A stretch of 64,000 bases of DNA from Kroppenstedtia guangzhouensis (GTDB lineage Bacteria > Bacillota > Bacilli > Thermoactinomycetales > DSM-45169), in the NCBI RefSeq assembly GCF_014637345.1, contig NZ_BMEX01000001.1, positions 310,001-374,000 on the forward strand, written 5' to 3'. The first letter of the stretch is position 1, and the number at the start of each line of letters is the position of its first letter. This document shows, piece after piece, positions 17,788-26,347 of the stretch. Below the pieces are notes generated by a model. That model was not told the origin of the DNA and searched no databases. It was given only the letters and a program-made list of their open reading frames with translations. Both the position numbers and the translations under genes were made by a program.

Positions 17788-18447
17788 GAAAGCGCTGGAT
17801 GAGAAAATTGAACGGTACTTAAAAGATCTTTTTGCTGGAGTGGGGCAAAGTCAACAGCTGTTCGACCTGAAGGAAGAGCTGTCCACCAACCTGAAAGAAA
17901 AAATTGCCGATTATCAATCCCGGGGACTGGCCGATGAGCAGGCATTCAAAGAAGCTGTCATTTCCATGGGAGATTTGAGCGGGTTGGTGGAAGATCTGCG
18001 AGCTGGGACAGGATACGGCCAAACAATCGGTTTATTCCTCGATGGCAAACCGGATTTCCACCGCCGGCACCATAGCCGGGGTGTTACTGATCCTGTTCGG
18101 AGGGTTCACGATCCCCATGCTGTATTTCATGGGTCTCTCTTCCGTGAATGTGGTGAGCCCCGGCATCTTCATCGGTCGCGGCCGGGCCGTTATTGACTTA
18201 CAGTCTATTGACCAGAGAAACGCACAAAAAATATGGAATGAATAAAATTCGTGCTGCCCTCTATGCAGTGTCGGCAGGGGTGATTTTGTTCGCTCTCTTC
18301 TCAGGGATCATCACCTATTTCGCCACTGGTGAATTGTATACAGGGATTTCTGCATCGATGGTGTTTTCCTTGGTGGGTGTCGGATTGTTCTTGGGTTTGA
18401 TCCTGACCGGGACGGATCGCCGGAAGAACAGCAGCAATCGCAGGTGA
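17774..18447 (+). pseudogene. PadR-linked HAAS/permease-prefix membrane protein with two frameshifts
   Basis: The start MQKNKKALDEKIERYLKDLF is a HAAS/'permease prefix domain' sequence, with DLKEELSTNLKEKIADY and EAVISMGDLSGLVEDL. Reading then needs a +1 shift near the G run at 18004-18007, after which GQDTAKQSVYSSMANRIS and the helix AGVLLILFGGFTIPMLYFMG follow. A second +1 shift near 18171 gives VAAGPLLTYSLLTRETHKKYG and two more helices, ending TGTDRRKNSSNRR. The three pieces make one sensible ~220 aa protein, so two single-base insertions (real or sequencing errors) break it. It overlaps padR by 14 nt. Confidence 0.75.
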
Positions 18448-18664
18448 AAAAAGTGAATGGGGAACCACTCCGGGAGCAGGATTGCTTCAGGTGGGGGCGT
18501 CCGGGAAGGTGGGGGCGACTTAGGCAGCAGGAACCCTTCGCTGAAGACAAGGGTGACTATGGCGACGTGGAATCGTCAGGGTGGCTGGTGGTAACCTCTG
18601 CCCTGATAAAGTGGATGAGTAAAAGGGGGAAAAGGGAGTGATACTGGAAGCGGAGGTGAACAAC

Positions 18665-18829
18665 TTGGCACGGAATAAACGAAACATCAGTGAAAAAGAT
18701 CCCCGCTTCGCTCCGGATCTCACCGATCAAGCGATTAAGGCCGAAGCGACAGAGGAGGAGATCAGACAGGGTGAGTATACCCAAGTGACCAGACTGGAAC
18801 CGGCCCCCGACAGGGCCGGTGAAGACTAG
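18665..18829 (+). CDS. Small acidic/basic hypothetical protein (54 aa)
   Basis: TTG start with a near-ideal SD, GGAGGTGA ending 5 nt upstream. Product ARNKRNISEKDPRFAPDL then a charged C-terminus with EATEEEIRQGEYTQVTRL. The composition (KDPRFA..LTD....EAT.EEI..GEYT.VTRL) looks like a conserved, soluble, structured small protein rather than noise. Function unknown. Nothing convincing is seen in the 217 nt upstream of it. Confidence 0.65.
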   Translation: MARNKRNISEKDPRFAPDLTDQAIKAEATEEEIRQGEYTQVTRLEPAPDRAGED

Positions 18830-18907
18830 AAGTGTTGTGAAAAAGTCGTCATACCCACAGGGCACAAGTCGTGCCAGGGTCGCTTTGCTCCTTGGTCTCG
18901 CTGTGCA

Positions 18908-18986
18908 GGGAGGGTTGGGTTTCACATGAAGTGTCTTTGGATCATCAGAACTTTGGCGCCGGAATGTGAAACCCAATCCCGACCTC
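18908..18986. repeat. Dispersed hairpin repeat, family 1, copy 1
   Basis: TTGGGTTTCACAT and ATGTGAAACCCAA form a 13-bp perfect stem around a ~35-nt loop containing TCTTTGGATCATCAGAAC; GAGGG and CCCGACCTC extend it. The same structure with changed but still pairing stem bases occurs at 51655-51733. The rest of 18830-19138 holds no gene that I can see. Confidence 0.7.
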
Positions 18987-19138
18987 AAGAGCGGACCAGT
19001 GTTTTCCGGTGAAGCGACAAGTCATAAGCTAGCGAGACCGGGAACTTATTGACCGGGACGATACAGTACATCGGAGACAGTATCTCCAGTCCACCGATTA
19101 CGCGTGATTTGGGGACATGAAGAAGGTTGGGTATAAAG

Positions 19139-19172
19139 AAACTCCCCGCCGTATGGCGGGGAGTTTCTTTAT
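19139..19172. terminator. Bidirectional terminator at the alsT 3' end
   Basis: AAACTCCCCGCC-GTAT-GGCGGGGAGTTT, 12-bp perfect stem. CTTTAT follows on plus and CTTTATAC follows on minus. Confidence 0.9.
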
Positions 19173-20644
19173 GATGACTGGCTTTGTTTGGATTCCACCG
19201 ACGATTCCGGTTGGTACTCATTCTCCCAGAAGTCGGCGTTGGCGATCCCGGCTTTCACCGGGTCGAATACCGGGTCTTTTCCTTCTTTTCTCTGCCGTTC
19301 ATAATCCTTCAATACTCGAAGTGCCGGCTTGGTAAGGAGAAGGATCGCGATAATATTCAACCAGGCCATACTGCCCACTCCGATATCTCCCAAGGTCCAG
19401 GCGAGCTCTGCATTTTTGATACAACCGTATAACACGACCGCCAGGATCCCGAATTTCAATAAATATTCCGACCAGACTCTTTTGGTTTTGCGGTTAATAT
19501 ATGCCAGGTTGGTCTCCGCCATGTAGTAGTAGGCCATGATGGTGGTAAAAGCGAAAAATAACAAGGCAATGGCGACAAAGGGGGCACCGAAGCCGGGCAG
19601 AGAGGATTCGACAGCAGCTTGTGTGAAAATGGGTCCCGCTTCCACTTTGCCCAGATTGTTTACGATCATTTGATCGGATCCTTCCGGTTGCACATTATAC
19701 ATACCGGTGATCAGAATCATGAAAGCGGTTGCGGTGCAAACAAACAGCGTGTCAATATAGACGGAAAAAGACTGAACCAGCCCTTGTTTCGCAGGATGTG
19801 AGACTTCCGCAGCCGCGGCGGCATGGGGGGCTGTGCCTTGTCCGGCTTCGTTGGAATAGATTCCGCGCTTGACTCCCCATGCAATCGCGGCTCCGAGGAT
19901 TCCGCCAAATGCGGCATCGGCACCAAATGCACTCTTGAAAATCAGTTTAAGCACATGGGGCAGTTCGGAGATATTTAAAATGATCAACAGAAGCGCCACC
20001 AATATATACCCCAGTGCCATAAAGGGAACAACGACTTGGGCCACTTTGGCAATTCGTTTGACACCGCCAAAAATAATGGTTCCCAAAACGATGATCAGTG
20101 CGATCCCAGTAATGAGCGGCGAAAGCCCAAATGCATTGTTCATGGCGGAAGCGATGCTGTTCGCCTGTACACCGGGCAAAAACAGGCCGGTGGCGACCAC
20201 CGTGACGATTGCAAACAACACGGCATACCACTTCAGCTTGAGTCCTTTTTCAATGTAGTAGGCGGGTCCTCCCCGGTATTGGCCGTCCAGTTTGGATTTA
20301 TATACTTGCCCCAGTGTGGCTTCCACAAATCCGGAGCTGGCCCCCAAAAAGGCAATCACCCACATCCAGAAGACCGCCCCGGGCCCCCCGTAGAAAATCG
20401 CGGTGGCCACACCTGCGATATTCCCGGTTCCCACCCGGCCGGACAGTGCCATGGATAATGCCTGGAAAGAGGAGACCCCGGCTGTGGAGCTTTTGCCCTG
20501 GAACATTAAAAGGACCATATCCTTGAGGTGACGTAGCTGTAAGAAACGGGTGGCCAAGGTAAAAAACAATCCCGTCCCCAAACAGAGATAGACCAGTGCA
20601 TCACTCCAAATAATATCGTTCAACCAACTTACAAATAACTCCAA
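19169..20644 (-). CDS. alsT: Sodium:alanine symporter (AGCS family)
   Basis: About 491 aa with ten or more hydrophobic segments. The AGCS signature FQALSMALSGRVGTGNIAGVATAI is present, as are GGPAYYIEKGL, WGVKRGIYSNEAGQGTAPHAAAAAEVSHP and FFAFTTIMAYYYMAETN. It imports alanine, glycine or glutamine with Na+. The start is a TTG at 20644 with AAGGGGGGA 5 nt upstream; no ATG fits. The very C-terminus is charged and Ser-rich. Confidence 0.9.
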   Translation of the reverse strand: MELFVSWLNDIIWSDALVYLCLGTGLFFTLATRFLQLRHLKDMVLLMFQGKSSTAGVSSFQALSMALSGRVGTGNIAGVATAIFYGGPGAVFWMWVIAFLGASSGFVEATLGQVYKSKLDGQYRGGPAYYIEKGLKLKWYAVLFAIVTVVATGLFLPGVQANSIASAMNNAFGLSPLITGIALIIVLGTIIFGGVKRIAKVAQVVVPFMALGYILVALLLIILNISELPHVLKLIFKSAFGADAAFGGILGAAIAWGVKRGIYSNEAGQGTAPHAAAAAEVSHPAKQGLVQSFSVYIDTLFVCTATAFMILITGMYNVQPEGSDQMIVNNLGKVEAGPIFTQAAVESSLPGFGAPFVAIALLFFAFTTIMAYYYMAETNLAYINRKTKRVWSEYLLKFGILAVVLYGCIKNAELAWTLGDIGVGSMAWLNIIAILLLTKPALRVLKDYERQRKEGKDPVFDPVKAGIANADFWENEYQPESSVESKQSQSS

Positions 20645-21108
20645 CAAAATCCCCCCTTGGAAAACATAAGATAATTTAATTATAAAATATGCTGTCTCTT
20701 CCCACAACTCAGTAGTATAAGTTTGGTTAAGGTAAAAGATGGAATATAGGCGATTTGGGGTAGATCCTGCCGTTACCTCTATGAACACTCTCGTCTATTC
20801 CCAAGGCGATCCGCTTTGATATCCCCATCGCTGGTAAAACCGCTGACAAAGGACATTGTGTGCTCAACGCTCTGGATGGTCAATAAAGCCCCCTGTACCC
20901 GTAAAATGTGCAATGACAAGTGTGTTGATTAGCCATATTTTAGGTAGGAAATGGGGTCGGGATGGTGGGGGGTTGCAAGAGATCGTAGCGGTCCCACCAT
21001 CCCCGTCCCCACAAACAATATTTTATGATTCGGGCAAGGGGAAAAGCGAAAGGTCAGTTTTGTTTCCATCACCCATTTCCTGGTTAATCAACAGCTCTGG
21101 TGCAATGA
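20645..21108. other. Gene-free interval upstream of alsT
   Basis: About 460 nt between the alsT start and the mup operon terminator. It contains the AT-rich alsT promoter region (about 20670-20710) and the dispersed repeat described separately at 20953. No gene is supported. Confidence 0.5.
20953..21010. repeat. Dispersed hairpin repeat, family 2, copy A
   Basis: GGGGTCGGGATGGTGGG pairs with CCCACCATCCCCGTCCCC around a loop with TTGCAAGAGATCGTAGCGGT. An inverted second copy with the same loop (TTGCAAGAGATCGGAGCCGT) lies at 24855-24918, so the pair brackets mupG-murP-murQ. Confidence 0.7.
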
Positions 21109-21149
21109 AAAAAATCACCAGCTCTGTACTAAGGAGCCGGTGATTTTTC
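21109..21149. terminator. Terminator of the murQ-murP-mupG operon
   Basis: AAAAATCACC-A-GCTC ... GAGC-C-GGTGATTTTT stem; on the minus strand it is followed by a long T tract. Confidence 0.85.
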
Positions 21150-21187
21150 CTGCTGTGTTTGAGACCTGCCGTCTTTGAGTTGAATCC

Positions 21188-22258
21188 TCACACCCATTTG
21201 ATCCGGAATTTCCGATTGCTACAGATCCATGGAAGCAATGGGCGATCTTGAGGGAGGACGTGCCCCAGGACATTGACCCGTTCGTCTGCATCCAAATCGG
21301 TGAGTGTGATCTGGATTTCCCCCTGATATCGCAAATAGTTTTCATTATCCATGGTAATCGTGCCAACAGGGCGCGCCACACAATTTTGAGGTTGGATGGA
21401 TGGGTGTCCGACTGCAGCATAGCTCCTTGATTCCACGGACCGAATGACGTCACGGGCATGATCTGCCCTGTTCGTATGCAAACCGCTGGCTTTTTCAATT
21501 TGCTCGTTAATCGCTTTTTCACTTCGCCTGGCCCGAAGCAAAATTTCACCTTGCTGATACGATACGAACTGGTCCACTGATGATTCACTGATGCGTACGT
21601 CCCCAATGACCACCTTGTCCACCAGTCCCATCTCTTTCATTTCAAGGAAAGCGGCGAAAGGAGACAACCCGCGATGTTTCTCCAGCGTCGGAAGTTTTGC
21701 AAAAAGTGGTCCTCTTAAAGATTTGTCCCCCGGGACAAATGCCACGACAGACAAGCCTTCTTCCTTCAGCCACCTGTTACGCATCACAAAATGGGATTTC
21801 CCCAGTCCGGTTTCCGGTCGTGGATAAAAATTGTGCCAAACCTCTGTATTCTCCAGATTTAATCCATGATATTTCAGATTTTCCAATTCTTCTTTTGTGA
21901 GGGTACTCGCATTCAAGGCAATTTTTAGTTTGTGGGAAAGTGCCGCCACTCTTTTTTCGTCCACTCCATAGTCGATCCGCAAACCCGTCAGACCCCAGGC
22001 GCGGAGAACATCCGCATCACACCAGCTGAGCCCGAGAGTTTTTAGGGAAGCAGGGGAGATATCCGCCATCAGTTCCATATCCAGTGCAGATGCGATCCTT
22101 CCCAGTTGAGTGAGTTGCTCCTTGTACAAGGTTGAATGATCTTCCGGAATATGGAGTGATGTAAAGATGGATTGAAATCCGTTCCGGTTCATGTTTTGAA
22201 TATAGGCTTCCTGGTCTGTGATGGACTGGTTTCCCAAATAAATCGATATCCCCAGCAT
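21188..22258 (-). CDS. mupG: 6-phospho-N-acetylmuramidase MupG (DUF871)
   Basis: DUF871 TIM-barrel protein: MLGISIYLGNQSITDQEAYI, the conserved GFQSIFTSLHIPED strand, LMADISPASLKTLGL, GLRIDYGVD, HNFYPRPETGLG, and the C-terminal cyclophilin-like domain with YRGEI-type strand YLRYQGEIQITLTDL. The family cleaves MurNAc-6P-GlcNAc inside the cell (known for S. aureus MupG). SD AAGGAGG precedes ATG 22258. It is third in the murQ-murP-mupG operon, consistent with cell-wall disaccharide recycling. 356 aa. Confidence 0.9.
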   Translation of the reverse strand: MLGISIYLGNQSITDQEAYIQNMNRNGFQSIFTSLHIPEDHSTLYKEQLTQLGRIASALDMELMADISPASLKTLGLSWCDADVLRAWGLTGLRIDYGVDEKRVAALSHKLKIALNASTLTKEELENLKYHGLNLENTEVWHNFYPRPETGLGKSHFVMRNRWLKEEGLSVVAFVPGDKSLRGPLFAKLPTLEKHRGLSPFAAFLEMKEMGLVDKVVIGDVRISESSVDQFVSYQQGEILLRARRSEKAINEQIEKASGLHTNRADHARDVIRSVESRSYAAVGHPSIQPQNCVARPVGTITMDNENYLRYQGEIQITLTDLDADERVNVLGHVLPQDRPLLPWICSNRKFRIKWV

Positions 22259-22372
22259 GATGGATCCTCCTTTTGGCAACGAAAGGGCGTCTGACCTGAT
22301 CTGAAGAAATAACCGGATTCCGGATGTAGGGTTGTCCTGAATTTTTTTTAAAAGGGGAGTTATTGTATGCCA

Positions 22373-23758
22373 TCAAATATCTTTTGCCATTTCCTCTTTG
22401 AACCCGAACAGGTACGTAAACAAGAAGCCTCCTGCATAGCCAACCACCAGTCCCAGGAAATACAGAAGATATTTTCCGTCATCTATGAGTGGAATCAGAG
22501 ACAATCCGGATACTCCGATCCCTTTGGCGGCGGTTGCCATTACTGCTTGGAACGCACCACCGAGTGCTCCCCCCATACAGGCAGTAACAAAGGGACGACC
22601 CAATGGCAGAGTGACCCCATAGAGCAACGGTTCACCGATCCCGAGAAACCCAACGGGAAGTGCACCTTTGATGATGTTTTTCAAACGCTGGTTTTTTGTC
22701 TTTACATAGATCGCCATTGCGGCACCCACCTGACCTGCACCAGCCATGGCGAGAATAGTCAGCAGGGCTGTATTTCCGTAGGTATTGATCAATTCAAGGT
22801 GAATGGGTGTTAAACCGTGGTGAAGACCCACCATGACCAGGGGTAAAAAGAAACCAGCCAAAACTGCACCTGCGATGACGCCACCCATTTGGATCAAGGA
22901 GGTCAGACCTTGCGTGATTCCATCCGATAATACACCGGCAACCGGCATCACAACGAACAAGGAAACAATACCTACGATCAATAATGTAATCAAAGGTGTA
23001 AAGATGATATCCACTGCGCCGGGAATTACTTTTCGAACCCGCTTTTCAACAAAGGTCATCAGCCAGGCGGCAAAAATAACTCCAAATAATCCTCCACGAC
23101 CCACTACTAATTCTTCGCCGAAAACCGCAATATTCTGCAACGCCGGGTTAAACAGGATCATCCCGGCGATCGCACCAAGGACAGGGGTTCCTCCAAATTC
23201 CTTTGCCGTATTCCATCCGACCAAAATCGCCAAAAAGGTAAATAAGCTGCTGCCGAGCAAGAGCAGTATTTTCATCCAGGTTTCTTCATTGCTTACCCCC
23301 GCATTGACCGCAAAGTTGGAAGCACCATTTATAATTCCTGAAGCAACCAGACCAGGAATCAGCGGGATAAATATATTTCCTAAGCGACGCAAAAAGTTCT
23401 TGAATGGCGTTCTGTTTTTTTGTTTGATCGCTTCCTTGTTCCGAGCTGCTTTTTCCTCAAACGTCATATTGTCAACTTCCGGTTCTGCTTCTTCTCCAAT
23501 TGCCAATCCAGTAAGACGGCTCATTTCATCGGCCACCTTGTTCACGGTTCCGGGACCGATCACAAGTTGCAACGTCTCATCATCCACGACTCCCATGACA
23601 CCCTCCACTTTTTTGAGCGCATCATGATTCACCTTGCTGTCTTCCTTCAAGGAGAGTCTGAGTCGTGTCATGCAAAAGGCCATGCGGCGGATATTCTCCT
23701 TTCCACCCACATGAACCAAAATGTCCCTGGCCATCCTTTGTTCTTTTTTCATGTCCAA
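22373..23758 (-). CDS. murP: PTS system MurNAc-type EIIBC component
   Basis: N-terminal EIIB domain (residues 1-90) with the phosphorylated Cys in RRMAFCMTRLRLSL and VIGPGTVNKVADEM, then a ten-helix EIIC domain with GVLSDGITQGLTSLIQMGGVIAGAVLAGFF, LGIGEPLLYGVTLPLGRPFVTACMGGALGGAF. No EIIA is fused, as in MurP. With murQ, mupG and murR alongside, the substrate is MurNAc or MurNAc-GlcNAc. 461 aa. It starts 61 nt after murQ. Confidence 0.9.
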   Translation of the reverse strand: MDMKKEQRMARDILVHVGGKENIRRMAFCMTRLRLSLKEDSKVNHDALKKVEGVMGVVDDETLQLVIGPGTVNKVADEMSRLTGLAIGEEAEPEVDNMTFEEKAARNKEAIKQKNRTPFKNFLRRLGNIFIPLIPGLVASGIINGASNFAVNAGVSNEETWMKILLLLGSSLFTFLAILVGWNTAKEFGGTPVLGAIAGMILFNPALQNIAVFGEELVVGRGGLFGVIFAAWLMTFVEKRVRKVIPGAVDIIFTPLITLLIVGIVSLFVVMPVAGVLSDGITQGLTSLIQMGGVIAGAVLAGFFLPLVMVGLHHGLTPIHLELINTYGNTALLTILAMAGAGQVGAAMAIYVKTKNQRLKNIIKGALPVGFLGIGEPLLYGVTLPLGRPFVTACMGGALGGAFQAVMATAAKGIGVSGLSLIPLIDDGKYLLYFLGLVVGYAGGFLFTYLFGFKEEMAKDI

Positions 23759-23819
23759 ACCTCCCCATTCATTTTTTATCCTTCATCCGGCATCAGATTC
23801 AGTGACGGCAATCACCCCC

Positions 23820-24710
23820 TTAATCGGATAGAGCTTCACGTACGAATCCATTGCTTCTCTTGATTTTTTCGGCTGCTTCTTTTTTCGGGCAATCGAGCAA
23901 AAGCATGACAATGGCTGTCTTTACTTGATGATCGGCTTTTTCAAAATAGGTGCTGGCTGTTTTATAATCCACACCGGTAGCTTCCATGATGATGCGCTTG
24001 GATCTTTCTTTCAATTTATTGTTGGTTGGTTGTACATCCACCATCAGATTTTGATACACCTTTCCGATTCCCACCATGGCAGCAGTCGAAATCATATTCA
24101 GCACCATTTTTTGTGCTGTTCCGGCTTTTAGTCTGGTTGAACCAGTCAATACTTCAGGGCCTGTTTCCACCTCGATGGCAATATCACTGTAGGCACTTAT
24201 TTCCGAACCGAGGTTACAGGAAATGCTTACGGTGGTGGCACCTTGGGATTTGGCGTATGCCAGCGCTCCTATGACATATGGCGTCCGTCCACTTGCGGCA
24301 AGCCCTATGACCGTATCTCTTTCCGAAAGATGTATCCTCGCTAAATCCATTTTACCAAGCTCTTCATCGTCTTCTGCACCTTCCACAGCATTCGTAAGCG
24401 CTTCCAATCCACCGGCAATGATTCCCCTCACCATTTCCGGGGAGGCACTGAACGTAGGAACACATTCCACTGCATCCAATATACCTAGTCGTCCACTCGT
24501 GCCCGCACCGATATAGATTAACCGGCCCTGATTCCGGAATGATTCCATCACCCGATCAACAGCGATCTCAATATGGGGTAATTGGGTTAAAATCGCTTGG
24601 GGTACCCGTTGATCTTCTTCGTTCATGACTTGCAAAATTCCCCTCGTGGACATCTGATCCAGTGCCATGGTTTTTCGGTTTCTTGTTTCTGTTCCCAATT
24701 TTTCTAACAC
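23820..24710 (-). CDS. murQ: N-acetylmuramic acid 6-phosphate etherase
   Basis: SIS-fold lyase that splits the lactyl ether of MurNAc-6P to give GlcNAc-6P and D-lactate. Signatures: GRLIYIGAGTSGRLGILDAVECVPTF, GLAASGRTPYVIGAL, STRLKAGTAQKMVLNMISTA and a C-terminal helical domain. 296 aa, GTG start with AAGGAG 10 nt upstream. First gene of the operon, with its own promoter (24743-24772). Confidence 0.96.
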   Translation of the reverse strand: MLEKLGTETRNRKTMALDQMSTRGILQVMNEEDQRVPQAILTQLPHIEIAVDRVMESFRNQGRLIYIGAGTSGRLGILDAVECVPTFSASPEMVRGIIAGGLEALTNAVEGAEDDEELGKMDLARIHLSERDTVIGLAASGRTPYVIGALAYAKSQGATTVSISCNLGSEISAYSDIAIEVETGPEVLTGSTRLKAGTAQKMVLNMISTAAMVGIGKVYQNLMVDVQPTNNKLKERSKRIIMEATGVDYKTASTYFEKADHQVKTAIVMLLLDCPKKEAAEKIKRSNGFVREALSD

Positions 24711-24742
24711 GGATTCAAACTCCTTTCTTGCTATCCCTTTTG

Positions 24743-24804
24743 ATTATAACGAGGTACGAAATTAAAAGTCAATGAACGACCCTTTTTTACCGAAATAAAA
24801 TTTC
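24743..24804 (-). promoter_or_regulatory. Sigma-A promoter of the murQ operon with candidate MurR operator
   Basis: On the minus strand TTGACT (24772-24767) and TATAAT (24748-24743) are 18 nt apart, about 30 nt before murQ. Upstream, GAAATAAAATTTC (24792-24804) is a palindrome of the kind bound by RpiR/MurR regulators. The promoter call is good; the operator assignment is inferred. Confidence 0.65.
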
Positions 24805-24854
24805 ATTTGAATCAAACCAGTGCTTATTCAGAGAATTCCCTGTTTTTCAGCAAG

Positions 24855-24918
24855 GAGGGGACAGGATGGTGGGACGGCTCCGATCTCTTGCAATGAATCA
24901 ACTCCCCACCCTCCCTCT
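24855..24918. repeat. Dispersed hairpin repeat, family 2, copy B (inverted)
   Basis: GAGGGGACAGGATGGTGGG and CCCCACCCTCCCTC arms. Read on the minus strand, the loop contains TTGCAAGAGATCGGAGCCGT, nearly identical to the loop of copy A at 20953. Confidence 0.7.
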
Positions 24919-24990
24919 GTTGTTCTCACAACGCGTCTCACATTCCTTCGGAAACTTGAATTACCAGACACGCACTAAATCACAATGCTT

Positions 24991-25836
24991 CTAGCGGCGC
25001 AGCTTCACCACCTCCTCTCTCGCTTCCTGATATTGTTCCAGTACATGTTTGCCAATGGTATTGAAGAGACTGATATATAACGTATCGATCACGGTCAACT
25101 GCGTCATTCTTGATGTAATGCTACCGGAACGGAAATCCTTTTCCACCGTTGGGGTTGCCAGCCGGATATCCGCTTGCTTATACAGCGGTGATTTATTAAT
25201 ATTGGTGATTGCAATCACTGTTGCTCCTTTCTTTTTGGCAAAACGAACCAATTCCATGACATCCTTCGTTTTTCCAGACATGCTGATGGCGACAAATACA
25301 TCCTTTTCACTCAAATAAGGTATCAAGGACAGCATGTAGTGAAAATCATGGTTGAATTCGGTCTGAAAACCCAGTTTCGTAAATTTGTACAAACCGTCCA
25401 CCGCAGCAATAGCTGAACCGCCAACACCGAAGAATAATACTCTTCTTGCCTCTTTTAACACATTTACTGCCCGTTCCAGTTCCTTTTTATCGAGAGAACT
25501 GGCCAACAGCTCAATCGCTCTTTTGTTCACGTGAACAACTTTCTGGAATAAGTCATATGGAGAATCCTTCTTGTGAACGATTGAGAAATCGGAGATATAC
25601 TCTTTATCCGCAACGGCCAATTCCTGTGCCAGAGCAATTTTGAATGCCTTGAAGCTGCCGATTCCGATCGATTTGGAAAAGCGAATCACCGAGGCTTCAC
25701 TGACTTCAGCCTTTTCTGCCAATTCTTTGGTTGTCATGTTCGGGATCAGTTCGGCATGATTTAAAATATACCGGGCAATTTTCTCTTCCGCTTTGGAAAA
25801 CTTCCCCAATCCGCTGTTGATTCTCGTCAACATCAT
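24991..25836 (-). CDS. murR: MurR/RpiR-family transcriptional regulator
   Basis: N-terminal RpiR HTH (SKAEEKIARYILNHAELIPNMTTKELAEKAEVSEASVIRFSKSIG) plus C-terminal SIS domain (FFGVGGSAIAAVDGLYKF, FVAISMSGKTKDVMELVRFAKKKGA) that would bind MurNAc-6P. AAGGAGG precedes the ATG at 25836. It lies directly upstream of murQ in the same direction, so it very probably controls murQ-murP-mupG. 281 aa. Confidence 0.9.
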   Translation of the reverse strand: MMLTRINSGLGKFSKAEEKIARYILNHAELIPNMTTKELAEKAEVSEASVIRFSKSIGIGSFKAFKIALAQELAVADKEYISDFSIVHKKDSPYDLFQKVVHVNKRAIELLASSLDKKELERAVNVLKEARRVLFFGVGGSAIAAVDGLYKFTKLGFQTEFNHDFHYMLSLIPYLSEKDVFVAISMSGKTKDVMELVRFAKKKGATVIAITNINKSPLYKQADIRLATPTVEKDFRSGSITSRMTQLTVIDTLYISLFNTIGKHVLEQYQEAREEVVKLRR

Positions 25837-26045
25837 GGATCCCTCCTTCACTCACTTTGTCCACTTTATCATGTTATAAAGGATTGTCCCACTTCAGCCC
25901 TACCGGTATCGGGAGAGTTTTGTTGTCCCTCCCTTCATCGATACTATGCCCCCAATTCCCTCTTAAGAAGACCATCCAAAATGGCTGGAAGCGATAAAGT
26001 GGTCCTTGTAGAACAGGATGATCCTGCTAATGAAAAGGTAAGCCG

Positions 26046-26094
26046 GTCGTGTCATCGACCTCCAATATTGTAAAAACCCCTGGGGATCACAACA
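26046..26094. repeat. CRISPR-island palindrome E1 (degenerate copy)
   Basis: Diverged copy of a 50-nt stem-loop seen four times in the island. GTCGTGTCATCGACC pairs imperfectly with GGGGATCACAAC; the loop TTGTAAAAACCCC is conserved with the copies at 27674, 34490 and 44326. Confidence 0.65.
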
Positions 26095-26169
26095 AAGATA
26101 TGTGGCGGGAAAACGAGTATAATCGAATGATGTTAAAATTATGTTAGAATTTGTTTTGTTTTCTTAGGG

Positions 26170-26254
26170 AATTTTTCGTAATATGAACATATCGGAAAGA
26201 TGGCTTTGGAATGGCAGTTTGATGGGGTTTTAACGTACCTATGAGAAGATAAAC
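26170..26254 (+). repeat. Relic CRISPR leader with one degenerate repeat
   Basis: 26170-26226 is homologous to the leader of array 1 (34602-34658): both have an (A/T)TTTT.CGTA.(G)ATG block and AAATGGCTTTGGA/AGATGGCTTTGGA, and both are 57 nt long before the repeat. It is followed by a degraded repeat at 26227-26254 that keeps AACGTACCTATGAG. No second repeat is seen at the expected spacing. Confidence 0.7.
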
Positions 26255-26347
26255 TTATCCAGTCCATAAAATTTTGATTTCCTATTTATCTCTATTTCTT
26301 TTAGGGGTGTAAGTGCTAAGTGAAATCTGAATAGTAGGAGGATGACC

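Larger units (their letters stand above)
25837..26347. other. Divergent intergenic region between murR and the CRISPR island
   Basis: About 510 nt without a gene. The left third should carry the murR promoter. The right two thirds hold palindrome E1 and a relic CRISPR leader with one degenerate repeat (annotated separately). This is where the defence island begins. Confidence 0.6.

Noticed and set aside
18444-18641. 65-codon ORF before the small TTG gene
   Set aside because: Gly/Arg-rich with no family features and no good SD; probably chance in GC-rich DNA.
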